Positions 32,533-41,918 of a DNA stretch of 61,010 bases are shown one piece after another. A model generated the notes under the pieces. That model was not told where the DNA came from. It did no database searches and saw only the letters and a list, made by a program, of their open reading frames with translations. Source of the stretch: a virus. The stretch covers positions 1-61,010 of the IMG/VR virus record IMGVR_UViG_3300042465_004246; one strand, 5' to 3'. How positions within the stretch are numbered: position 1 is the first letter of the stretch; each line of letters begins with the position of its first letter. The position numbers were made by a program, and so were the translations under genes.

Positions 32533-33168
32533 TTAATTATTTTCAATATATTGTCCTCTATAGGCGTAATCGCTTGCATCTGTATAACCATCTTTATTAT
32601 AATCTCCAGCTTCAAATGTTTTTCCTTTCCCTTTAATCTTACTTCCAGCTGTAATAGCTGCCCCAGCCGAGGTAAACATTCCCTCTATCGCTGCATTTCT
32701 ATTGGTCTCTGCCTGACTCCTTCTAGCTTCTTGAGAAGCGACTTCGTTAGTTCCAATCATAAATTCTCTCTCTTGCTTTCTAGCACTTATGCCCATCTCA
32801 GCCTCTGCCTGCATGGCATCTCTTCTGAATTTTGCCTCGTCTGCCTGTGCTGCTAGCTGTAGGTCTTGCTCGTTTCCTGCTTGCATAATCTGTCCAACTC
32901 CACCAATAACTCCTTCAGCACCAGCACTTTGTACTGCTGATAATGCTGACGCACTTCTTTGTGCTTGAGATTGTTGTGCTAAATTAAATCCAAGCGTTGG
33001 AACTTGAACCTGCTTGAATGCGTTTGTTTCGCTTATTTTTGCTAGATCATTCTTAGCTGCTTGAGCAGCATTAGATGCCGTCTTCATATCTTTATTGGCC
33101 TTAATAGCCTGTGCTGCACTCATTCCAAGTCCTGCTACTGCTATTGCTGCTCCTGTTACTGCTGCCAT
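32533..33168 (-). CDS. Internal virion protein, T7 gp14-like, with calcium-loop C-terminus (211 aa)
   Basis: The Ala/Gly-rich N-terminal helix (AAVTGAAIAVAGLGMSAAQA) followed by long Ala/Gln coiled coils is the usual form of the gp14-like internal proteins that line the ejection channel. The C-terminus carries DYNKDGYTDASDYAY, an exact dockerin/EF-hand-like calcium loop (D-x-N-x-D-G-x-x-D-x-x-D). A TAACTTTG box at 33180-33187 precedes it, so it starts its own transcript with the giant gene. Confidence 0.7.
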   Translation of the reverse strand: MAAVTGAAIAVAGLGMSAAQAIKANKDMKTASNAAQAAKNDLAKISETNAFKQVQVPTLGFNLAQQSQAQRSASALSAVQSAGAEGVIGGVGQIMQAGNEQDLQLAAQADEAKFRRDAMQAEAEMGISARKQEREFMIGTNEVASQEARRSQAETNRNAAIEGMFTSAGAAITAGSKIKGKGKTFEAGDYNKDGYTDASDYAYRGQYIENN

Positions 33169-33179
33169 TTTTTTTTATT

Positions 33180-33187
33180 CAAAGTTA
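33180..33187 (-). promoter_or_regulatory. -7 box TAACTTTG for the internal virion genes
   Basis: Exact TAnnTTTG match on the leftward strand 11 bases before the ATG at 33168. Would drive the two cargo proteins and the 3800-residue gene. Confidence 0.55.
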
Positions 33188-33199
33188 CTAAAAAAAATC

Positions 33200-33601
33200 C
33201 TATAATGTCTTAATCATTTCTGTACACTTAGTACTTCCCTTTACAAATCCACAACTTGCGTATGTGTTTATAAGGCTTTCATTCTTCAATGATGTGTATA
33301 TGTACTTGTAGTCTCCAGAATCTTTAACCAATTCTATCAATACATTTATCAGGTATAGTATAGCCTCCTGCCTGTCTTTCTCTCTGTACTTAAAGTCTGA
33401 TACTATAAATTCAATCCAAGCTGTTTTTGAGTTTGTTAGGTAAACAAATCCCCCACAAACTTCAACGCCATTGCTTGATACCATTACCCCACCTAAACCA
33501 TTTTCAGGTAGCGAGTCTACACTAGGAGGTGTCCATCTCCAGTCCTTCCACCATGAACAAAATGTGTCATAGTCTGATTCATTTAACATTCTAAATTCCA
33601 T
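33200..33601 (-). CDS. GNAT-type N-acetyltransferase-like protein (133 aa)
   Basis: Length and strand order fit the GNAT fold: an N-terminal MLNESDYDTFCSWWKDWRW unit as in many phage acetyltransferases, a central beta strand (AWIEFIVSDFKYREKDRQ) preceding the acetyl-CoA loop, and a terminal YASCGFVKGSTKCTEMIK strand. The RQEA helix stands where the Q/RxxGxG/A loop would be, so the loop is degenerate. Similar genes lie next to internal virion genes in other podoviruses. Starts in a TAATG overlap with the upstream gene. Confidence 0.7.
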   Translation of the reverse strand: MEFRMLNESDYDTFCSWWKDWRWTPPSVDSLPENGLGGVMVSSNGVEVCGGFVYLTNSKTAWIEFIVSDFKYREKDRQEAILYLINVLIELVKDSGDYKYIYTSLKNESLINTYASCGFVKGSTKCTEMIKTL

Positions 33602-34323
33602 TACATATAACTTTTAAATAAAGAGCTAGATATTGAATATAATTCTACTTCAGAGCCTTGCTGTATTGATAGTTCAACCTCCATGTAATACCCACGCAAA
33701 CCAAACGACTCAGCAATTGAATTTTTTACAATATAAACGTATCCAACACCAGCTGGGAATGTACCACCTGTTATTGTTATTGTAGTTGTAGTTGCAGATA
33801 CTATGGTTCCTCTAAAAATATTACTAAAAAACACTCTATCACCAACCCCTAATTTTGTACCTATAACAAAAGGAAATGTAGCCGTTGTTCCAGCTGCACT
33901 AGTAGGGCTTGTATTTCCAACACCTTGAGTTGACAGAAGATTGTTGCTATTTGATGTTGCATTAGATGCCCTCATATAAGCATACCATCCGCCTTCTTTC
34001 TCAAGGTACTCATTGCTTTGTATGCTTCCATTATCTAGGTCAGTAAGCATAGTTGCAGTCCAAGGACTAGTAGAGTCTAAACTTAAAGTTTTAAACATTT
34101 TAGTGCTTCCTGAGTCCTCATTAAATATTGTTTTAATTGTAGATGGAAAAGAAGTACTATAAAAATTTACTCTAGGAACCTGATCGGAATTTTGTTTCCA
34201 TAAGCTTCCATCCTTCCAGCTATAAAATACATTACTCATACCAATCATCCAATCTGGATAGTAATCCCAAAAAGAAGTCCATCCGTCAGCGTTGTCTGAA
34301 TACGTTATTGTTTCTAAAGCCAT
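33601..34323 (-). CDS. Beta-rich virion protein (240 aa)
   Basis: Ser/Thr/Gly-rich with many beta strands and paired aromatic motifs (WTSFWDYYPDWMIGMSNVFY). A similar beginning (TITYSDNADGWTSFWDY) occurs in tail-associated proteins of Bacteroidota podoviruses. It has its own -7 box immediately upstream and lies between a glycosyltransferase and the GNAT gene. A tail or receptor-binding accessory is likely. Confidence 0.65.
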   Translation of the reverse strand: MALETITYSDNADGWTSFWDYYPDWMIGMSNVFYSWKDGSLWKQNSDQVPRVNFYSTSFPSTIKTIFNEDSGSTKMFKTLSLDSTSPWTATMLTDLDNGSIQSNEYLEKEGGWYAYMRASNATSNSNNLLSTQGVGNTSPTSAAGTTATFPFVIGTKLGVGDRVFFSNIFRGTIVSATTTTITITGGTFPAGVGYVYIVKNSIAESFGLRGYYMEVELSIQQGSEVELYSISSSLFKSYM

Positions 34324-34327
34324 ACAG

Positions 34328-34335
34328 CAAATTTA
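34328..34335 (-). promoter_or_regulatory. Near-leaderless -7 box TAAATTTG
   Basis: Exact TAnnTTTG on the leftward strand, four bases before the ATG at 34323. Confidence 0.55.
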
Positions 34336-34341
34336 CGAAAA

Positions 34342-35262
34342 TTAAATCAAACAACTATCGACAGACTCAATAAGTTTATAGTAATTATATGAGCACCTAG
34401 AATCAGATAGCTCTAATTTTTCATTAAATGGATATTTTTCCATGTAGTTGGCCTTATAAAACATCCCCTGATCAGAAGATGGAACTCCAGCATTATGGAA
34501 GAAACTTACATCATCCCACCTTGACATTGGACATGTAGCCCAGCAAAAATCAAACTCTGGTGGCACAACAACATGATGACCTAACTTCCAGCCAGTCCAT
34601 AGCTCTGCCCACATGCTTGCCGTCCAGGCTTGTATTCCATATGGATCACCGTCTGTCTTTACGTGCTGTAAGCTCAATAGCTTGTCGTATAGCTTAATTG
34701 AATAGTCTTCAACCATGGTCCAGTATTCGTGGTCAATATTCTTAAATAACTTTTGTGCTCCACCACTGTTTAATTGGTTGGACTTAACTACCGACTTGTC
34801 TATCCCTATAACGTCACACATTGCGTCTAAGACCTCTTCACCCTTGCTCATTATATATTCGTAGCCTAGGTATGAAACAGTGTCTGAGAAGTACCAATTG
34901 TCATCATTTAAAAATTTTGAGAAGTCCATGTACCTTGTAAAAATAAAGTCAGCATCATGAAAGAATATAGCATCATCCTTTAGGTATGGGTGCTCCTTAA
35001 AATGTTTTTTTAATATGTGTGCCTGAATTGCTGGTAAGTACTTACACACTCCCATTGTATCTTCGTAAAAGAAGAACCTTACGTATGGAAATTTTTGCTG
35101 TATCTTTCTCCAAGACTCAGGTACAGATTCTTGATATCCAGCTACCACATCAATATTATTTCCGTTGTAACCTAGACCAATAAAATTTGTAAGGTATACC
35201 TCAACCTGCCACGCATAATAGTCTATTGCAGGTTGTGCAGACATCATCCTTAAGTTCATCAT
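34342..35262 (-). CDS. Glycosyltransferase-like protein (306 aa)
   Basis: The FFHDADFIF segment (about residues 96-104) gives a DxD metal/nucleotide-sugar motif, and LNSGGAQKLF (near 165) matches the acceptor-site NxGG(A/G)Q block of phage glycosyltransferases. The start is ATG 35262, which overlaps the fibre gene's stop as ATGA. Position within the tail gene group suggests that it decorates a virion protein or is itself packaged; the Thr-linker fibre just upstream is an attractive substrate. The transferase assignment is good; the substrate is guesswork. Confidence 0.75.
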   Translation of the reverse strand: MMNLRMMSAQPAIDYYAWQVEVYLTNFIGLGYNGNNIDVVAGYQESVPESWRKIQQKFPYVRFFFYEDTMGVCKYLPAIQAHILKKHFKEHPYLKDDAIFFHDADFIFTRYMDFSKFLNDDNWYFSDTVSYLGYEYIMSKGEEVLDAMCDVIGIDKSVVKSNQLNSGGAQKLFKNIDHEYWTMVEDYSIKLYDKLLSLQHVKTDGDPYGIQAWTASMWAELWTGWKLGHHVVVPPEFDFCWATCPMSRWDDVSFFHNAGVPSSDQGMFYKANYMEKYPFNEKLELSDSRCSYNYYKLIESVDSCLI

Positions 35263-37889
35263 TCGCAAGTAAATGGACTAGACCAAGTTGACACACCATT
35301 CCAAATAGCACCCTTATTATTAATCACAAATTTATAATAACCAGGAGGAGCTATTATGGTAAGTTCTTTATCAGCGTATAATATGTCAACAAAAAATACA
35401 CCCTTGGTGTAGTATTCAGCGATAACTCCTTTGCCACATTTACCTTTATCACCAGCTTTTAAATCTACAAAAGAAAGTACATTCTCATATTTTGGAGGGC
35501 TTGTTGTGGTACTGGTACTCGTAGTAGTAGTACTAGTAGTAGTACTAGTAGTTGTGCTCGTAGTCGTAGTTTGAGACAAGCAATCAGAGCACTTATTATA
35601 CAAAAACTTAACACTAGAAAACACTGTTCCAGTAGTAGTAGCAGTTGTTATTGTGTAGCACAATCCATACTGATCATTTAATACTGTACCTACAGGTAAA
35701 ATACTTATAGCAGTGTATGATACTATTTGAGTAATTGCATTATTGTCACACCTAGTTGCTATACACTTTCTTAATGGTATAGTTGTAGTCGTTGTTGTAG
35801 TTGTCGCAGTTGAGCACGCAATAACATTTATTACCTGACCAGTGTTTGATATATTTACAGCAAACTTTACAACGTTTAACATTATGTACCACTTAAACTG
35901 ACCATCAAATGGTGTCGTCCCAGTGTTATTTGTGTACACAAAATCACCAACTACTGGAAGCGTTGACCCTCCATTATGATAATGAGTGATGTAAGTTGGA
36001 GATGCAAAGACACAGCTATTGTAAGCACTACTTGATATTGCATTTGTGGCTAATGAAAAAGATGTAAATGTCGGTGCAGTTGTCGTTGTAGTAGTAGTTG
36101 TTGTAGTGCTAATAGTAGTACACGCACTACAGCTAGCATAATTTACAGCCGACCCTACGATTAATCTATATGGATATCTAGCAGATACAACAGAAAGTAT
36201 GGTCCAACAATTTAAGTCAACAGCCGTCTTAATTATATTTCCAACAACTATACCCTGACTAGCTGTGTCTAATAGAGTGATCTCTACCGATGGGTCAATA
36301 CATGATCTGGCATTGTAATAAGTTCCTGCTGGTACAGTAGTAGTTGTAGTAGTAGTTGTAGTGGTCCCCCCACACGTATGAGTATCTATTACAGAACCAA
36401 TATCACTTATCCTTAACGCCACCTCGTGTTGATGGTACCAAAAACCTCCACCATTAAATGGTCTTAATCCTTCATTATCGTAATAAATAAAGCTGCCCTT
36501 ACTTGGTAATTGTTGAAATTTATCTGTACCTATAAAAAACATGGTAGTAATAACTTTTCCAGAAGAACTGCATATTCCAGTAGTATCGTAATGAATATCT
36601 TTTATATCTATCTCAACTGGTCTAGTAACTGTTGATTCAAGAACACTTACATTAATTGTCTTGTTTGGACTCGTACCAAAAGAATTGGTTGCATTTATTG
36701 TTATTACATATTGTCCCTTTGCTGTATTTTTATCTATATTCCAGTTTCCATTAGAATATATTGATTGTGAAACTGGACTACTTGAAACTAAAGTCCAAGA
36801 GGTTGGTCCTCCTATTGCGTTTACAGGTCTTTTAATCTCCCCTTCAGTAGAATATACAATATTACTCTCATATATATACGGAACTGCAAACGGTCCATTT
36901 GAAAAACAGTCGTCTATATTTGTAACTAAGCCATCATTATCTATATTTATAAATATATTGTTTCCAATGTAATAATTTAAGTTCTCCCCAATAAATAATA
37001 CATTGCTTGCAGAATAAATAAAATCTCCAACAACTGGTGTCAGATTTGATCCATTATGATAATAAGTAGTAGTTGTAGACTTACCACAAGGTGCATTATC
37101 TTTTGTTGGATTTATACTAAAAGATGTTGTGTATGGGTTTATTTTTTTTATTGACCATGATGACGTACTAAATGGTGATGACACAACTACAGAGCCATCT
37201 AAAATTCCTGTATTTTTTACGGTAATTATATTTCCTTTTCCATTATTTACCAATCCATTATATGGTGATGAAAGAGATATCTCACTAGGCAATACTCCAG
37301 CAGCAATTAAGTCATCATAATTTTGTAGTGTATTTAGTCCTACATAACCAGTATCATTTTGAACCTCTCCATTTACTAAAAACTGAAATCTAGTTGGTTT
37401 AGAAGTTACATTATAATCAATACCACACCTACCAGCATTATTATTAAAACTGATTGACATATCCCTATTACTAGTCGCTCCAATGTATGACGCAGAGTTT
37501 AGTATTTTATCTGAATAGTCCCATAAAAAGTATGCATTTTCATAGTTATTTGGATTTAAAAATGTAAACTCACCAATAAATATTCCGCTAGTCAAAACAA
37601 CAGGTATCTCAGTAGCCAAAGATATTATTTCATCTGTCTGTGATTCATTATATGATACATTTGACACAAGATAGTAAAGCTTATTATTTAATGAAGGAGC
37701 CAACTCTTTTGTAGTTCCAGTTCCTCCACTTTTAATTGTCACTACCTGCCCATGAGACGGTGCTAGATTAACAATTTTCTGTCCAGTGTAAGAATCGAAT
37801 AATGCAATGCTTGAATCTGTAGAGATTACATTATTTATTTCTTTTATTGGTTGCCCAGAAAGTTCAATTGATTGATTTAATGTATTCAT
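35259..37889 (-). CDS. Modular tail fibre with poly-threonine linkers (876 aa)
   Basis: The first 500 residues form beta-rich Ig-like parts. After that, domains of about 65-85 residues alternate, separated by four Thr/Ser-only linkers (about residues 509-520, 590-603, 693-702 and 771-795). Two module types recur: type A with HYHNGGSTLPVVGDFVY, W and a terminal Cys; type B with paired Cys such as CSAC and CSDC. The linkers are encoded by imperfect ACT/ACA triplet runs. Such bead-on-string surface proteins usually bind carbohydrates. It follows the muzzle-like protein by one base and is coupled to the glycosyltransferase. Confidence 0.8.
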   Translation of the reverse strand: MNTLNQSIELSGQPIKEINNVISTDSSIALFDSYTGQKIVNLAPSHGQVVTIKSGGTGTTKELAPSLNNKLYYLVSNVSYNESQTDEIISLATEIPVVLTSGIFIGEFTFLNPNNYENAYFLWDYSDKILNSASYIGATSNRDMSISFNNNAGRCGIDYNVTSKPTRFQFLVNGEVQNDTGYVGLNTLQNYDDLIAAGVLPSEISLSSPYNGLVNNGKGNIITVKNTGILDGSVVVSSPFSTSSWSIKKINPYTTSFSINPTKDNAPCGKSTTTTYYHNGSNLTPVVGDFIYSASNVLFIGENLNYYIGNNIFINIDNDGLVTNIDDCFSNGPFAVPYIYESNIVYSTEGEIKRPVNAIGGPTSWTLVSSSPVSQSIYSNGNWNIDKNTAKGQYVITINATNSFGTSPNKTINVSVLESTVTRPVEIDIKDIHYDTTGICSSSGKVITTMFFIGTDKFQQLPSKGSFIYYDNEGLRPFNGGGFWYHQHEVALRISDIGSVIDTHTCGGTTTTTTTTTTVPAGTYYNARSCIDPSVEITLLDTASQGIVVGNIIKTAVDLNCWTILSVVSARYPYRLIVGSAVNYASCSACTTISTTTTTTTTTTAPTFTSFSLATNAISSSAYNSCVFASPTYITHYHNGGSTLPVVGDFVYTNNTGTTPFDGQFKWYIMLNVVKFAVNISNTGQVINVIACSTATTTTTTTTIPLRKCIATRCDNNAITQIVSYTAISILPVGTVLNDQYGLCYTITTATTTGTVFSSVKFLYNKCSDCLSQTTTTSTTTSTTTSTTTTSTSTTTSPPKYENVLSFVDLKAGDKGKCGKGVIAEYYTKGVFFVDILYADKELTIIAPPGYYKFVINNKGAIWNGVSTWSSPFTCE

Positions 37890-37890
37890 T

Positions 37891-40800
37891 TTATCCTGGT
37901 TTTATAACTAATCTTGTGTCCACAACATAGCCGTATTTTATTTCTCTAATTAAATGGTCAACATAACTCCCACAATAATGAACTCTAATTGTCATTTCTC
38001 TTGGAAGTATTCCAGACGTATTTATTTGTGGACTTCCAGTTATATCAGAATTATTGTTTCCTTGATCAAAGTTTAATGACAACCAATTATTTCCGTATCC
38101 TGTATCAATTAATTCGATATTCCATTCAGCGTTTGAATTAATACTAAATAAGGAAATATTAATTATATTTCCAGGATTTGAAAAAATTGTTAATGGCTTG
38201 CTTATTGATAAATAACATTTACGATTACTTGTATTATTAGTACTTAGAGAGTACATATTGTAGTATGGATCATATCCACCTATTTTTTGATTATTAAGGT
38301 TTGAAGTTAAAATATCTCTAAAATAATTTTTCATTCCTTTTGATGATATCTCCATGATACCTTGATTTCCTATCATCTCTATTACAACACCCCTCTTAGC
38401 ATCAGTAAAGTATATATTATCAGAATTGACTGCAAAGCTTGATGGGTCATTGCTGATTCCATTGTCTAGTTTATATGGAACCTGATTACCAAGAACCTCA
38501 GGAATTGAAGCAACCTGTCCCCCACCAACCGCATCGACCAATAAATTTTTTCCAAATAAAACAGATGTTATCTTGTCTTCATGCAAAACTAATAAGTCAG
38601 AGTCTCTTGCGTATATTTTTTGTATAGATCCATAGTCCTTATCAAGATTCTTAAAATTAGCTATAGATAAATTAAATTCATTTAATCTATTAATAGATGA
38701 ATCTCCACGAAATATTCCACTATAACATAATGATGCAAACTTATCTTCTTCTTCATAATCTTCAATAACAGTACTCGCCCTTATGCTGTACTTCATTGTT
38801 GAGTTATTAAATGAATCTCTAATTCTATATGACTCTAATCCATTGCCATAACAGAACGCATTACAGTCAGTGTTTTCAGATAGGTTATTTAATATTACAC
38901 TTGCATCTGATGAGACATCCTGGTCTACCTCTCCTGGCGTTAAAACTATACCAGAACCAACAGGAAGTGTGGACGGCATAGAAACGGTTATAGTTTTGCC
39001 ATCTATTATACTATATACAATTCCAGCCAATCCATTGATAAGTATTTCCTGATTTAGTTCAAAATAATGAAAATAACTTGAATTAAGTTGAATCTGAAAA
39101 TAAGGACCAATTGATGCTAAGCTAGTGTTTGATGAGTATTGCCATCCAACCTTATGAAAACCTCCAATTATAGGGTATGTCTTCATTGTCTCATGGAATA
39201 TAGGTGTCTCAACATCAAGTGGCACTGTCTCAACTATATATGTTGGGGACTCGGCTTGTTGTAGTGAACCACTTATATAATTGCTTGTTCTGTCGCAATT
39301 TCCATCTCTATCACAAAATGCTGAAATAAATAAAGCAGACATATATGGGCTTGTAGCTGGAAGCATTCCATTTATAGAATTAGGGGCACTTACTACATAA
39401 GATTGACCATTAGGTCCTCCTGCTATGGAATTTTGACTAGATGCAGTAACCCATCTAAAAACAGCTGAAGTTCCAGATGTCGTCCCATCTGCTTTTATAG
39501 TAATTGGAAAGTTGCCATTACATTCCTCATACCAATACTCCTCGAATGATGGATAGAATCTAGAAGATGTCGGCAATGTATTATAATTAACAGTACCATT
39601 TCTATCTGTAACATTTATTTTTATAATTGCTCCAGGATATATAGGACCTTTAAATCCAACCATCAATTTTCCGTAATACATTAAATGTGTAACACTTGCA
39701 TCTAAACTAAGATTACAGGCTTGTGGATTTGAACTATTTGGTGTTGGCTGAGTTGAACTAGCAGGAATACCGTCACCCCCAATTGGATTTTTAATTGCAA
39801 AACCTGATTGTGTAGCTCGAAAACCTCTAACGTTAAGTACATATTCATCTCCCAAAACATAAGCACCAGGACCAAAAGTAAGGTATGTAGTTCCTCCACC
39901 ATAAGAAACAACAGTCGAAGATACACTATAACCTGGCCCTATAGCAGTAGGTTGAGTCCAAGTACTTTCATTGAGTGGGTCACTATTTATTATAAAGTGT
40001 GTTGGAGAGTTACCATTAGGATCACTTGGATTATTAACTATTCTTATCTTTAACCTTACATCACTTGTATAACAATAAAAATTACTTGCACCAATTGTAG
40101 ACAGGGTTATATCTGGAGCACCATTCCCCCCAGCACTAAAAATGTTTGAACCAGCTCTATAGTGTATTCTATCATAAAAAAAACTAACATTTGGAAAACA
40201 AAAAGGGTATTTAGTGGTATCGCCAGGACCATTCAAACAAGTAGAATATGGAAATTGCCCCATGGTTACCCAACTTGGACTATTAGTAGTAATTAATACT
40301 GGTGCAGCTAAAAAAGATGCTGCACTTATAGCGTCTGGCTTTATTTTTAAATATAGACCAGCAAGTGAATTGGTGTTTAAAGCATTAGCTGCCTTAAGTT
40401 CAACTTCAAGAACCTTAAACTTCCTGTTTGTATGAGTTGGTAATGCGTTAGCTGTTTTAAATATTATGTATTCACCAACAGAAACTTTGTCTCTGTCAGA
40501 CTCTGATATCTGTATGTATCGATATTCTCCTTTTACTTGAAAAGATATAGGAAATAAGTTGTAGTAATCCTTTTTTGATTGTTTTATATACAACCTATAG
40601 TTTGTAGCCCAGCTTGGAGGTAAACTTTTTATTGTTGTTTTTAATGAGTTTGCTGTACTTGATTTTGTTGGGGGTATAAAAACTGAGTTTGAACTATTGT
40701 TAGCTGTATTTCCTGAGTTAGAGGTTAGCACAGTTGTTAACCTTCCGTATTCATCACTATAAACAATACCTACCTCGTAGTCACGGTCACTTCTAAAGGT

Positions 40801-41916
40801 TCTTTTAGGACTAGCTATGGTAGCAATATTAGTCAAAGATAGATTAATATAATCAACATCATACCTTAAATCAATCACGTCTCTAAACTGAGTGTAGTTT
40901 CCATATATCAACCTATTTCCAACAATGTCTTGTGCTAGTGCTTTTAGTGGCACATTGTCAAACATCCTAGTTACCTGATCAGATGTTAGCGTGGCATATA
41001 TTTTATTATTTCTAAAATCAAATGTACGACTTGAATTATTTGGAATATTTAATTCAACCTTGTTTAGATTCTCGATTATCACTACATTTAATGATCTTGT
41101 ATCTCTAGCTAAAATTTGAATTTCTTTTACAAACTGATTTCCAGTTTCAAATCCAATCGTGACTATATTGTTTTTATTTAACATTCCAATATTGTCACCA
41201 GTATTTGGATCAAACGAAAGCATCTTTGCATTAAAGGCCACAGATGAAAATGGTGACATCGAGCTAAACTCATTGTCAATGTATTTGTATCTATAGCTAA
41301 AATAAAGAAATTTTTCTTCTAAGTTGTTTGATAAAATAACATCATCATTATCCAGAAGTATTGATGGACTATTTAGTGGTGGTCTTAACACCACATCAAT
41401 GTCTATATTTATTCTTGAGTCATTAATTGAATAAGACCTAACTCTAGAAATATTTACCCTTCTTGGTGGGTTTAGGTTATCCGTCCAAAACAAATAACTG
41501 CCACTATCAGAATATATGTAATTTACTCCTGTTATAAGTGATAGTGGGTCAAAATTTAACTGATTAGTAGTGCTACCTAAAATCAAAGACGTTATACCAC
41601 TGTTTTGATTATATTCAAATATGCCGTCAAATTGATCAGATGTGACAAACCAATACAACAAGCTAAGAGGCTCGTATTTTACTGCACCGATTGTCTTTGC
41701 CCCCGTAACTACAATCCCCTTATACCTAAATAAAAAATCTGCTAAGTCAAATAAATTTTCATTGCCCATTGCATTTTGAGCGGCTCCCATATTAGATCCT
41801 CCAGTAGCCTCTATCGTTAAATTACTGGCAGATCGGTATTGACCATCAGGAAGCATCCTTTCGTCAATATCCATATTCATCTTACCAGCGACAAATGTTC
41901 TCTTACTTTCTGCCAT
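37891..41916 (-). CDS. Tail muzzle/stabilization-like protein (1341 aa)
   Basis: The N-terminus (KRTFVAGKMNMDIDERMLPD, then GQYRSASNLTIEATGGSNMG) is the recognisable start of the large tail-tip protein of crAss-like and related podoviruses, there called muzzle or stabilization protein. Its first 450 residues are beta-propeller-like; later parts are beta-rich with inserted Ig-like segments, and the C-terminus again resembles a propeller blade (YKLDNGISNDPSSFAVNSDN). It follows two ring/adaptor proteins, matching the order portal, rings, muzzle. It should form the end of a short tail. Confidence 0.82.
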   Translation of the reverse strand: MAESKRTFVAGKMNMDIDERMLPDGQYRSASNLTIEATGGSNMGAAQNAMGNENLFDLADFLFRYKGIVVTGAKTIGAVKYEPLSLLYWFVTSDQFDGIFEYNQNSGITSLILGSTTNQLNFDPLSLITGVNYIYSDSGSYLFWTDNLNPPRRVNISRVRSYSINDSRINIDIDVVLRPPLNSPSILLDNDDVILSNNLEEKFLYFSYRYKYIDNEFSSMSPFSSVAFNAKMLSFDPNTGDNIGMLNKNNIVTIGFETGNQFVKEIQILARDTRSLNVVIIENLNKVELNIPNNSSRTFDFRNNKIYATLTSDQVTRMFDNVPLKALAQDIVGNRLIYGNYTQFRDVIDLRYDVDYINLSLTNIATIASPKRTFRSDRDYEVGIVYSDEYGRLTTVLTSNSGNTANNSSNSVFIPPTKSSTANSLKTTIKSLPPSWATNYRLYIKQSKKDYYNLFPISFQVKGEYRYIQISESDRDKVSVGEYIIFKTANALPTHTNRKFKVLEVELKAANALNTNSLAGLYLKIKPDAISAASFLAAPVLITTNSPSWVTMGQFPYSTCLNGPGDTTKYPFCFPNVSFFYDRIHYRAGSNIFSAGGNGAPDITLSTIGASNFYCYTSDVRLKIRIVNNPSDPNGNSPTHFIINSDPLNESTWTQPTAIGPGYSVSSTVVSYGGGTTYLTFGPGAYVLGDEYVLNVRGFRATQSGFAIKNPIGGDGIPASSTQPTPNSSNPQACNLSLDASVTHLMYYGKLMVGFKGPIYPGAIIKINVTDRNGTVNYNTLPTSSRFYPSFEEYWYEECNGNFPITIKADGTTSGTSAVFRWVTASSQNSIAGGPNGQSYVVSAPNSINGMLPATSPYMSALFISAFCDRDGNCDRTSNYISGSLQQAESPTYIVETVPLDVETPIFHETMKTYPIIGGFHKVGWQYSSNTSLASIGPYFQIQLNSSYFHYFELNQEILINGLAGIVYSIIDGKTITVSMPSTLPVGSGIVLTPGEVDQDVSSDASVILNNLSENTDCNAFCYGNGLESYRIRDSFNNSTMKYSIRASTVIEDYEEEDKFASLCYSGIFRGDSSINRLNEFNLSIANFKNLDKDYGSIQKIYARDSDLLVLHEDKITSVLFGKNLLVDAVGGGQVASIPEVLGNQVPYKLDNGISNDPSSFAVNSDNIYFTDAKRGVVIEMIGNQGIMEISSKGMKNYFRDILTSNLNNQKIGGYDPYYNMYSLSTNNTSNRKCYLSISKPLTIFSNPGNIINISLFSINSNAEWNIELIDTGYGNNWLSLNFDQGNNNSDITGSPQINTSGILPREMTIRVHYCGSYVDHLIREIKYGYVVDTRLVIKPG

Positions 41917-41918
41917 GA

